Shown piece by piece: positions 25,601 through 34,052 of a stretch of 64,000 bases of DNA. This DNA comes from Acanthaster planci. Lineage: Eukaryota; Echinodermata; Asteroidea; Valvatida; Acanthasteridae. Below the pieces are notes generated by a model, which saw nothing but the letters and a program-made list of their open reading frames with translations, was not told the origin of the DNA and did no database searches. The position numbers and the translations under genes were made by a program. Location: assembly GCF_001949145.1 (NCBI RefSeq), contig NW_019091365.1:2770689-2834688 (forward strand), in the 5' to 3' direction. The stretch's first letter is position 1, and every line of letters begins with the position of its first letter.

Positions 25601-27313
25601 CGGGGCAGCTAAAACAAAATTCATCAGGCTTTAACTGATAAGATTTGGAACTGCACGGTGGAGGGTAGACTTTCAGAAGTTTGCGGGCCCACCACGTGGA
25701 GTTGATCTCCACTAGAAGTGCGGTGGTTTTGAGCAGAACCGGTGAGTGGAAATCGGATGTTTCAACCAGGATGCTCTGGTCATCCTCAGGTTCCAACTGC
25801 TGAAATGAACACAATTAAAAATGACAAATGTTGTAGGTACAGTGAACTTCAAAGCTCTCTGTGACAGAGTGGGGTACTTTTATCAAGTGAAGAGGCTAAC
25901 AAGTTGCCACGGTTTTTAAAACCAAGTTCACATCATTAGCTGGTTCAGCTGGGATCCTCAAGTATTCTACTGAAAAGAACATAAAAGGGAAAACACAACC
26001 GACCGAGCAGTGAATGGTACTGTACCTGTGATGCCAGGTTCTCGATTGCGACATTTCCCTCGTCATGGATAGTGACAGATTTCACGCCTCCAAGAACAAC
26101 ATTTTTGGCAATCTCGACGCCAAGCCCAGTCATTCCTGAGATGAGGACATCCGAACGATTCATACGCTTCATGGCATCATGACCCAGCACATAACTGTAA
26201 ATAGGCAAAAATGGTGCATATGTAACAACAAAAATACTCTTTAACCCCTTCAATCCGGGAACTGTAGATAGCCGCGGCTTTGTGTGAGGATTAGTGCATA
26301 CCACACATATATTCTATTTATCATGCAGCTGCGCTTTCAATAAGAGACTGCTGCTGGACAGAGCTTTGCATACTGGGCATACCACTGCCCAGCAGTCACG
26401 GTCAAAAGAATCCCGGCCGGAAGGGGTTAACAAACAGAACGTGTTTCAAAAATCATGACACGAGTAAGATTTCATTGTTGAGAGGAGACTTCAAGTCTTC
26501 TTGCAGCCAGTTTTCATGTTTAACTGGGATCCGATTTAAAGTGAACCCACTCACAGTCTTCAGTTGTTCATTCCACAAAATTTGAAAATTCAGCTGAACT
26601 GAAAATATATCTTTCAAAACACTATTCAGTCAGATCGTTTTGTGTCTCACCTGTTACTGAATACCAGCACTGATGTTATCTGTGTTAGTGCTATACGTAA
26701 CTTTGTGTGGCACATACATGAAAGTCTAAGAAGACATCATATAAAAACATTTCATTCACATGCACCGTTTACACTGAAAAAGCACACTACATTTTCAACT
26801 GAATGTGTACAACTGAGCTTTCTTCCTGTAAAAGGATTGCATGGGGGGGTTGTTAACTCCAATCTGACAGACTTACAGCTGCCTGGAATACAAGCTCTCA
26901 TCAATGCCATCAGTCCCATTCCTAGCCATGGCTCCCTGGAAATGAGAGGATAAAATTCATATTAATCTAAATTCTGAAAGCAGACACAACCAAAATACTA
27001 ACAATAATGATAAAATTTTTAAAAGTATTAAAATTACAGAAGCACATGGCATTTTTGTCTGATTTCCCGTATGCAACCAATCAACATACATATACAATTC
27101 AAAAGCTCCCAACTCTAACGGTGAATTTTGAAGGATTTGAGTGTTGGGGTTCATTAGCTGTGAGGGAGGGATGTCCTCATGACTGCTCACCCTCTCTAGT
27201 GAAGCTACCGAGTTGTTGGACTGTTCCGCTAGCACCTGTGACTCGGGGTCAAGTCGAAGTTTCTTGCTGGCTGGAGACAGGCTATCCAAATCTTCTCGAG
27301 GTCTCGATGACAT
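7634..27313 (-). CDS. UBA1: Ubiquitin-activating enzyme E1 (complete, 22 coding exons, 1,061 aa)
   Basis: Activates ubiquitin with ATP and hands the thioester to E2s, in nucleus and cytosol. Exons in coding order (- strand): 27313-27191, 26935-26877, 26194-26026, 25467-25333, 24008-23811, 23705-23622, 23140-22994, 21997-21851, 21382-21206, 19476-19369, 17845-17609, 16583-16418, 15412-15151, 14877-14829, 14163-14017, 13732-13658, 12850-12715, 12135-11990, 11432-11340, 10264-10073, 9401-9202, 7769-7634. All phases close: 3,186 nt with stop. Seen: Lys-rich N-terminus (SKKLRL); inactive adenylation half ([11 protein letters not shown], ~61-228); FCCH ([14 protein letters not shown], ~229-305); active adenylation GAGAIG (~478-483), [10 protein letters not shown] and [12 protein letters not shown]; catalytic Cys in [11 protein letters not shown] (~Cys635, human Cys632); second catalytic Cys half-domain; C-terminal ubiquitin-fold domain ending [11 protein letters not shown]. 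Odd points: intron 9402-10072 has a GC donor; introns carry many transposon relics. No missing catalytic residue seen. Confidence 0.97.
8046..8300. mobile_element. MITE-like element with GGGTCATTCCATG ends
   Basis: Terminal inverted repeats begin GGGTCATTCCATGACG on the left; read inward from the right they give GGGTCATTCCATGAGG. The similarity extends ~30 bases (GGGG, then CAATTTGTGAC versus CACAATTGGTGAC). Flanking ATTT on both sides may be a 4-bp target duplication. It lies in the last UBA1 intron (7770-9201) and has no ORF. Confidence 0.65.
10430..10960 (+). mobile_element. Dispersed repeat family D, copy 1
   Basis: Shares long diverged similarity with 47480-48021 (same orientation) and with 12225-12450 (inverted). 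Landmarks in common are TTCAAAATTCTTCAAAAA, TATTTCAGCCAGGC, TGTGCGGTGTTACGTAA, CCCAGCAGCTCAGTCTTTTG and GGTCTTTTGTTATAAGGCCC. No ORF or clear ends are seen. It lies in UBA1 intron 10265-11339. Confidence 0.6.
12225..12450 (-). mobile_element. Dispersed repeat family D, copy 2 (inverted, partial)
   Basis: The reverse complement contains TTCAAAATTCTTCAAAAATT, then a stretch like GGACGTTTACACCCACGCGA, then GTCTGGTGGCTACTCTAATC, matching copy 3 (47480-48021) in order and spacing. Only the first half of the family is present. It lies in UBA1 intron 12136-12714. Confidence 0.6.
13246..13546. mobile_element. Foldback MITE with ~70-bp imperfect terminal inverted repeats
   Basis: The left end GTGCCCGGCAGAAGGGC (13246-13262) is matched by the complementary right end (13530-13546, same sequence on the - strand). 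Similarity continues through TTAGGCCCTTT, GCCGGGAAGCATG and ATCACGGCAGAAAA. The internal ~150 bp is AT-rich with a T run. No ORF. It lies in UBA1 intron 12851-13657. Confidence 0.75.
16700..17133. mobile_element. TTAA-flanked (piggyBac-like) MITE, family B, copy 1 (full length)
   Basis: 434 bp bounded by TTAA on both sides, with ends CCCTAAC on the left and GTTAGGG on the right. TTAA target sites and CCC-starting termini are typical of piggyBac-superfamily elements. The interior repeats the phrase TACCAAACCTG three times. Shares nearly its whole length with 28097-28525. In UBA1 intron 16584-17608. No transposase coding capacity. Confidence 0.75.
18035..18164. mobile_element. Small foldback element (~130 bp)
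   Basis: CCACTGGTCGATTTTGCC on the left and AAAATCGACCACTGGTTG on the right are inverted. The outer GGGCAGTTTGATC pairs loosely with CAAACTGATGGAACTTGCCC. The loop contains TATACATTTCATGCATG. It lies in UBA1 intron 17846-19368. Confidence 0.55.
19572..19782. mobile_element. TTAA-flanked MITE, family B, copy 2 (internally deleted)
   Basis: Begins TTAACCCTAACCCCCAAAC and ends GTAGTTGGGATTAA; about 211 bp. Both ends align to the full-length copy at 16700-17133, but the central ~220 bp is absent. It lies in UBA1 intron 19477-21205, next to the assembly gap. Confidence 0.7.
20252..21088. other. Assembly gap (837 N)
   Basis: The run of N lies wholly in the UBA1 intron between exons 21382-21206 and 19476-19369. 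The flanking exons join in frame ([10 protein letters not shown] then ACSGKFMPI), as in the human protein, so no coding exon needs to be hidden here. Confidence 0.95.
21142..21191. repeat. Perfect 22-bp inverted repeat with 6-base loop beside the assembly gap
   Basis: The arms are 21142-21163 and 21170-21191 (AGGGTCAGCAAAAGGG... and its exact complement), with loop GAGCTA. It lies 15-64 bases inside the intron after the UBA1 donor at 21206/21205 and 53 bases from the N run. It could be a real hairpin next to a 5' splice site or a palindromic artefact of the gap-edge read. Confidence 0.9.
24562..25089. mobile_element. Non-autonomous hAT-like element with perfect 8-bp target duplication
   Basis: Ends TAGGGCTG and CAGCCCTA (inverted). 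The element is flanked on both sides by CAGGATTT (24554-24561 and 25090-25097). An 8-bp duplication with short TAGGGCTG-type ends is characteristic of hAT superfamily insertions. The subterminal regions are rich in ATTCGAATATTC-type palindromes. No transposase reading frame. It lies in UBA1 intron 24009-25332. Confidence 0.85.
25596..25803 (-). mobile_element. Probable retroelement fragment (Penelope-like terminal region?)
   Basis: On the - strand a TTTCAG acceptor-like site precedes a 69-codon open frame ending at 25596. At 25755-25790 it contains CCTGAGGA, then GACCAG, a loop, CTGGTT and GAAACATC. A stem closed by GACCAG/CTGGTT and followed by GAAAC resembles the hammerhead-like ends reported for Penelope-like elements. 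It is not part of UBA1: flanking exons 26194-26026 and 25467-25333 join in phase without it. Low certainty about family. Confidence 0.35.
26241..26430. mobile_element. TTAA-flanked MITE, family C, copy 1
   Basis: Ends TTAACCCCTTC and GGAAGGGGTTAA with TTAA at both boundaries, about 190 bp. Interior landmarks: GTGAGGATTAGTGCATACC, ATGCAGCTGC, GACTGCTGCTGGACA, CCCAGCAGTC. The same landmarks appear inverted at 50439-50610. It lies in UBA1 intron 26195-26876. Confidence 0.7.
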
Positions 27314-28096
27314 CTGCCATGTTAGAGGGAAGGCAGGAGGAAACAGTACAAAAATATGGTGATTGGTGGCATCTGCCACACAATGCAATGAAAACAAATG
27401 TATAAAGAACAAAGTTTACAAGGAAGCCAAGCCAATTTACTGAAGATTTTCAGATTTCTGAAGAAAAATGTGGATTGTTTCCTCATTCCAAAATTCAAAT
27501 TAGTCATGCTATTACTGACACCATACTTACCCACAATTCGTAAACAAAAGTTTTTCAAAAGTTCTTCCGTGTAACTTGGTCGTCAGTTAGCTTTACTAAC
27601 TTCATGATTGCATGGACAAGTGGACATGGCTTAAAACAGAAAATTTAGTAACTCTTCCAAACTAAACGCACCAAAACAACACACTTCTATATGGTAGCAA
27701 ATTTAAGGTATGGTACAGTCCATCACTTGTGCATTATGTTCCTTTGGGGAAAGAAAAATACCAACAAATTTAAGGAAGTCTATCATTTGTGTTTCATGTT
27801 AAAAATCTAAAGAAGGTGCCTATAAACAAACCTCATGAACTTTCAGCCCTGTGAATACTGTGTGTTTCGAGATAAACAATATTCTAGATTTTAATTTCTT
27901 GTCTCCATATATGTATTTTTTGAGCTCATGAATTTACTGTTTCGTTCGTACCATGCTTGTACTTGAAGCCAGTGTTTTTCGACAAACTTTCCGATTTGCC
28001 AATTTCCTGTCATTATAAGACTCTAGCATTGCCCGTTGTGGTGTGGACTGTCCATGATTCTTAAAAAATTGATAACTTTATATATTTTTACATTCA

Positions 28097-28525
28097 TTAA
28101 CCCTAACCTCCTAGGCTCCTGCACTAGAAAGCATACTGAACCTCACCAAATCCAACAGGTGCATGTACTTGTCTAGGTACTTGTACATGCAGGTTACTGT
28201 ACCAAACCTGATTAACTCCAACAGAATGAGGCCGTTGGAGTTTGAGTGATATGGTATGGATGGGTCTATGCAGTATAGGATGACTTGCACTGAATAGTAC
28301 CAAACCTGACAAAATCAAACATAGTCCAACAACTGGTACAGCAAGCCAGACACTGCACACAGTGACCCATGTGTGTCTCAACTCACACAGAATCCAACAC
28401 CATCTCCCTGGGCCTTCCATCCCAAGTCTCACAAAATTCAACAACAAATTCCTCAGGTACAGTACCAAACCTGCCAAAACCTCACAAAACCTGCTGTTGG
28501 AGTATGGTAGGTTTTGGGCAGTTAA
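28097..28525. mobile_element. TTAA-flanked MITE, family B, copy 3
   Basis: Nearly full-length match to 16700-17133, starting TTAACCCTAACCTCC. The right end reads GGGCAGTTAA and lacks the GTTAGGG seen in copy 1, so this terminus is eroded. It lies upstream of UBA1 coding exon 1, in the probable 5'-UTR intron. Confidence 0.7.
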
Positions 28526-28774
28526 AGGAATTTTTATCACTTTAAGAGACAATTTTTGGTAGCTTTCGTCCCTACCCAATCAGAAAAAATGACTAATCGG
28601 CCATATCTTTGAGAGCAAAGTAATCAGAAGCAGAGCTTTTTTTTGAGGGGGGGGGGACCTCAGTGGCATCTGTGGGCCCTACCGGTTTATGGTGTGTAAT
28701 TCCCATAAGCCTTATTGCAAATAGCACACAACTAATTTTGCACGATAGAAGGGTACTGTGAGAAGGAAAATGGG

Positions 28775-28976
28775 AAAAGTGGCAATGTTGTCTCCGTTTT
28801 CCTTCCCACAATGCCTTTCTAATGTTGTGCAAAATCATGGCCATCCATGTAGTACTTGCGATAAGGCTTATGGACTGTAGACCTTGTGTGCCTTATCGCT
28901 AATACAGCATGGGTGATTATGCACAATGGTAGAAAGGCATCGTGGGAAGGAAAACGGAGACAACATTGCCACTTTT
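28775..28976. repeat. Long inverted repeat: 46-bp arms with one mismatch
   Basis: 28775-28820 (starts AAAAGTGGCAATGTTGTC) is the reverse complement of 28931-28976 with one difference (CCCACAATGCC versus CCCACGATGCC). The 110-base spacer itself contains further related inverted words (GCCTTATCGC). A transcript through it would form a long hairpin. Confidence 0.8.
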
Positions 28977-29011
28977 TCCCTTCCACGGTTCCATTATAAT
29001 AGGGCCTACTA

Positions 29012-29431
29012 TAGCCCCACTAGTGTGACACGGATTCTCGCTAACGTTCCATCCTTAGCCACAAATCTGTATACGCAATTTCGTGTCAGCGTACTGAAAA
29101 CTTTTGGCGCACCCACTTGTCATCGTGGGCGTAATTTCATTTGCACACCGAAATGATCCTTGACCTTTCCGCTTTCTAAAACCATTTATTGAATGATTTC
29201 ACTCATGTTATTCAGGTATTTTCCACTCTTTTTGCCTTTATCCATTCAATCTAACGGGCTCGCTCTCACAGTCGCCATCTTTAAAATAAGATTATTGATC
29301 ATCGTCTCAACGGCTGCTCCATGTCAGGACATATCTAAACTGCTGCCCAAGTTTTGGAAAAGCCCATTGGTACATTTTGTATCTTATCGCTCAGTCCGGT
29401 AGCGACAGTCCGTGCCACACTAGTGGGGCTA
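29012..29431. mobile_element. MITE-like element with 23-bp terminal inverted repeats
   Basis: TAGCCCCACTAGTGTG at 29012 is mirrored by CACACTAGTGGGGCTA ending at 29431. Similarity extends 23 bases with one mismatch (to ACACGGA/TCCGTGC). About 420 bp, no ORF. Immediately outside, CCTACTA and AGCCTATAG may hold a TA target duplication. Confidence 0.75.
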
Positions 29432-30287
29432 AGCCTATAGTGCTGTCAGTGAGTGTACATGAACATGTTATGTCATGATGGACATGGTCACCATAACAGG
29501 CTTTTTTTTAAATTCAAGTACTCAATCAAATAGCCTACCCAGCACACAAAAGGGAAATCAACAAAATTTTGATTCCCCATTCAGAAAGAATTCCATATAC
29601 AGACGCCATTTGACACCCCGTGCACAAACCCTATGAGAGTTGAGACTCGCCTGTAAATTTGTGTAATGATGTAGGTTTAAATGACTTCGTATTTTCCCTC
29701 ATAAATTGAACTTTTCTGGATATATTTTTCCTTTCTGATGGCTAATGGGTCACTGTAGGGAATATTTACTGGCATACGTATATGGAACTCTTCCCAACGT
29801 TCAACAAAATCTGATAATCAAAAAGGACTCAATTTGTAAACTTTCCAAAGAGGACAAGCCAGACAGATCCGGATCACTGTCCGGAAACTGGGCAAAAGAA
29901 CTAGCAATACAAAGGTGACCCTTTGGCGGTAAGAGAACACATTTTACCTTCAGCTTTTCCTACAACATTCTATTGAAGAGCCATGGAAAGAAAAATGGCA
30001 CATTCAAATCTCTTTTAAGGCAGAAAATTCAACTTTCAACCAGAATTCCATGAATTTTGCCTTCAGTGCGCTCTCACGTGATGGCGCACGGCACACAAAG
30101 CCTTTTTTCAATTTTTGGCTTAGTTCCAGCAACGCACAGCCAAATATTGTGGAACAAAGAAAAACTCAAAAGATACCAAAATCAATTTAAAATACCAAAA
30201 TGAACTTTTCTTTATACTCCCACCAGGTTCTACTGAGTAAAGTAGAATATATTGCGAGTAAAAAGGAGAACAGCACTTTACACTCAC

Positions 30288-30420
30288 CGTCAGAAAACGA
30301 AGAACCGGAAGAAGCAAAAATGTTGCAGACCGCAAAGCACTGTGGGAAAGCCATGATGACAGAACCTTCGCTGGTTTTCATTTTAACGTTCAAATTCAAT
30401 AGGACAAAAAGTACCAGTTA
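30288..30420 (-). promoter_or_regulatory. Candidate UBA1 promoter and non-coding first exon
   Basis: On the - strand: TTTCCCACAGTGCTTTGCGG (30349-30330) resembles the ZNF143/SBS motif. CTTCCGG (30310-30304) is an ETS core. CTGACG|GTGAGTG at 30288/30287 is a good splice donor. The UBA1 start codon at 27313 directly follows a TTAACATGGCAG acceptor, so a 5'-UTR intron is likely. An ATG at 30354 would open a 22-codon frame to the donor. No TATA box is seen. Motif matches are by eye; the start site is unknown. Confidence 0.4.
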
Positions 30421-33400
30421 TGCACAAAATAGAGATGATGTGTTCCTTTTGTGTTCCAGTTTTGCGAAGTTTCGAGAGAATTGTGTGGGCGAGAATTGTG
30501 GGCGTCGCTAGACTATTTGAAAAGGGGAGAGCCTGAGGGTGCCATTGCGAAAATTATCAGCGGTTTTCATGAGCCACCTGGTAGCCTTTTTTCTCTAACT
30601 GGACGCTAACGAGACCTCCCCACCCTGCGTTCCCCTTCCCCATCTTGCTTTACAAGGCACCACAAAGTAATTTTGCCGACAAAACTGACATCCCCCTCCC
30701 GTGACGCCAGGGGACACGTATGAGGCTTGTATAATGATAGGGATTATCATTACTGTATTACAACTGCGCACAATTATTATACCACCCACATCATCTTTGG
30801 TTTATGTTTCCTTTCCACCATCTTCATCACCGACCACCATCTACATGAAGGCGTTCGATTTATCGGATAAATCCACACTTGGTGGGGGATATTCCTGTGT
30901 CAGAAAGGAATGAAGAGGAAAGAGGGGATGTTTACTTCGCACTGAGTTGGCATAAAATTACTGCCGCGCCCTTGTGGGGAAGTTGTGGGCCTGATTCCAA
31001 CTCCACTTACGTCACCAAGCAGAACTGAGTGTTACAACTAACTGTTGAGGTTGTTCACAGGTGTGTGTATGGGGAAGGGGTCGACAGGGGAAGCTTCTGA
31101 CACTGCAAGGGGGTCATTATTAGTTCACAGGCCGAATACATGCACGTGGGCGTTATAATCCTCTCTCCGAAGTTCATTCCTAAGACTTCTTCCCCTTCCC
31201 TCATTTTAGGAGTGGGGCCAAAGGGGTGGGGATAGGGGACGGCCGAAACCCCCCCCCCCTCCCCAGATCCCCCTTCACTATAAGCACGGTGGGGGAGAAG
31301 GGTATACATACAGGTGGTTTCTCAAGGCGCTATCCAGTAGTGAAAAATTAGCGGGTAAACTTGAGGGGGGGAGACCCGTGGGTGCACTGTGGGTGCACTC
31401 AGTATTCCAAAAGGGGAAACGAGAACAACAGAATCGTGTCATGTACCCAAACGTATTAATTTCAAGATTTCGGTTGGTGGACGGACATTCTACTAGGAGC
31501 ACTTGGCCCGGAGGCACACCGTACCACTGGCTACCACTGTCATCAGTGAAGAAAAAAAAACTTTTGGAAGCGGCTACCTCGAGCTATTGCCCACGTGTCG
31601 GTTCTCGGGCCCTACCCGGGATCCCTTTGAAAAAAATCCTCCAGAGCCACGATTATAGCCTTTATTCAACTCGGTTTTCCCCAGCGTGATGTGTGAAAAA
31701 ATAATTTTGCACTCGCGGTATACCCTCCACAGGCGAAACTACAGAAGTCAAAATAAACAGAAAATTGGGCATCCACAATTTTGGTCAAAAATCAGAATGG
31801 TTTTAATTCCAACAATGTACTCATCAGCGGAGTTTCATTCTATAGTCCCTAAAAGCGCCAACTTTGTTTTCTTCGACAAGTTCAATTTTTCATCTCCATA
31901 AAGATCAACACTTTTAGAGAACATTCTAAAATTTTGATACGCAACTTTAACACATATGGGGAATTTTGTGAGAATGTCCCCAAGACTGACGCCACAAAAG
32001 GGCAAAACCGTCAAAAGACCTAATGAGGCATTAAAAGATAATTAGGCTAATATAATCAGCAAACATCATCATCAATGTGCACTCATGAAGCCCAAGTAAT
32101 GGCAAATCCAATATGCAAACAACTGTTTGGGAAAAATCCCACGGGCTTGTAATTGTACAATGCAAAGTACATGTAACTGACATATCGTCCCCTCGGCCCC
32201 CCCCTCAAAAAATGAACAAAATATGGGGAAAGAGATGAGAGAGTGAAAGAAATGAAAAAAATGGAGAGGGATGGCATGAAAAGGGGGAATTGACCCTTTC
32301 ATCTCGTAAACTTTGTCATTTTGCTCCTCCCTAGAAAAAAATTCAGACGGCGCCAACGAAAAACTTTCCTCAATACTGGGGTTACCCAACTTAGAGCAAT
32401 CTCTGGTTTTTATGCAAGATGCTGTTTGCAATGTATCGAGACCCTCCGCCGTCTATGACATGACAGCGGCGTATTTAGTATTAGTTACCGTCCATTTTAT
32501 ACAAGGACGGCGTTTTGGCGCGGCAAGAGTGAGAGATGGTCTCATGTTCGGTTTAGTATCATTTAACCAACCAGCGGTGAGGCAGCCCGGGCATTGATCT
32601 CCGCCTAGGAAGTGCCACTGTAAACCCCCACTGACGACGAGGTACCAGTGCAAGTTCTGACAATTGTGCCACACCCGCATGAACGGTCGCGTGCCGTAAT
32701 TTTTCTGCACGCGTCTACGTTGCAGAGACAGCTGCGGAAACGCTCTCCAGTAGTGACGTCAAAATGGGTAGTATAAAAACTATACATAGCACTTCAGTAC
32801 CGAAGATTAGTTATGGCAATGTCTTGAATAAAAAAAACCACGTAACTTAACAATGCCTAACAAGAAAGAGAATGTAAGATCACACTGAATAAGAACAAAA
32901 AGACTAAAATGGCATGATCGGACCGTGATCACCTTTCTCTTAATTTTTCAGACTTTCCTTAAAATTTTAAATTGCAACTTGAATAAAACGCTACAACAGA
33001 GGAAGACAGTGGACAGTGACGTAGATGTTAATTGAGTCCAGCTGGGTGGAGAGGGGACTCAAGTGGAGATCAGGTACCAAAAACTACAAAACATAAGCTT
33101 TCTAGAAATTGGGGTGGACGTGGTCATAGGAGGTTGTGCCGTTCAAATGCAGAAGTGCTCAAAACGATCCACGATATTGTACAAACCTTGCTATGCTAGC
33201 AATGTGTGGACCACAGAACAAAACAGGTCCGCACAAGTGAAACCTGTGTGAACATTGTGTGGACGAAGCCACCTCAAAACAAATTTTTCCTTGTTCGAAA
33301 AAAAGGGGGCCATTTTAGGGTTATTCTGTTAAATAATGACGAACAGTTATGGAAACCGCACAAATTCAGTCAATAAGAGTGTTCCCAGTGAGAGAAAACT

Positions 33401-33600
33401 TAGCATTTTCTTGGAAATTTTCTTCACTTCACAAAAATAAAGGAATTTCCACACTATTTTTCACCTAAAAGTCAACCTGAAAAACGTAGATCTCACGCGG
33501 GTACCCCGAGACACACAACAGGATGGCAGTCAGAGACATAGGATAACAAACACACACCCACCCACCCACACAAAAAAATCGCAATCCAAAGGCGTATATG
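30421..33600. other. Intergenic stretch, no gene recognised
   Basis: GC-poor sequence with G- or C-homopolymer patches (31,240-31,380). Short open frames such as 32313-32597 (+) and 32453-32710 (-) resemble nothing I know and lack splice context. The only ordered motif set is the CRE/TATA group at 32754-32778. Confidence 0.5.
32754..32778 (+). promoter_or_regulatory. CRE plus TATA box, orphan promoter-like motif pair
   Basis: TGACGTCA (32754-32761) is a perfect cAMP-response element palindrome, followed ten bases on by GTATAAAA (32771-32778) on the + strand. No + strand gene is recognisable downstream, so this may be chance, an LTR or non-coding transcript promoter, or an enhancer. Confidence 0.3.
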
Positions 33601-34046
33601 AATCATTTTAACAACTGCAATATGTATTCATTAAACATTGGAATTCCAAAACAAAGTAAAATCTAAAGTAAAATCTAAGTTCAGGGTATTTTTAATTGCA
33701 AAAACTTTAAATCACACTTAAACTTTGGCTATGTATAGAAATTACAAAACAATCATAGAAAAATAACAAAGGATAATCAAACATATATAAGGTACAAATA
33801 AATACACCTCATAGGATACGTGAACAACTGAAGGAATAAAAATACAACAGCAAAATGAGAAATAAAAAAACAAGAAACTAGCTCATCTAATCAGCAACCA
33901 ACCTTTCTGTGCAAGAGCTTAACGCTTTTATTCTGACTGCTGAATTCAAAATGTTCAGATGTGCATCACACTAAAGAGAAATTAGTACAACTTCCCTACC
34001 ACACCACAGACAAGACATCAATTGCATCGGGAATTCGAATGATTCA

Positions 34047-34052
34047 TTTATT
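34047..34052 (-). terminator. Candidate distal poly(A) signal for ATP2B
   Basis: AATAAA on the ATP2B sense strand. An alternative proximal hexamer lies at 35792-35787. Confidence 0.3.

Noticed and set aside
25596-25803. An extra UBA1 exon with a TTTCAG acceptor
   Set aside because: It ends in a stop codon, is absent from known E1 proteins, and the flanking exons already join correctly; better explained as a repeat fragment.
32313-32597. Possible small + strand gene
   Set aside because: No recognisable domain, no clear promoter or splice signals tied to it, and an overlapping antisense frame of similar length.
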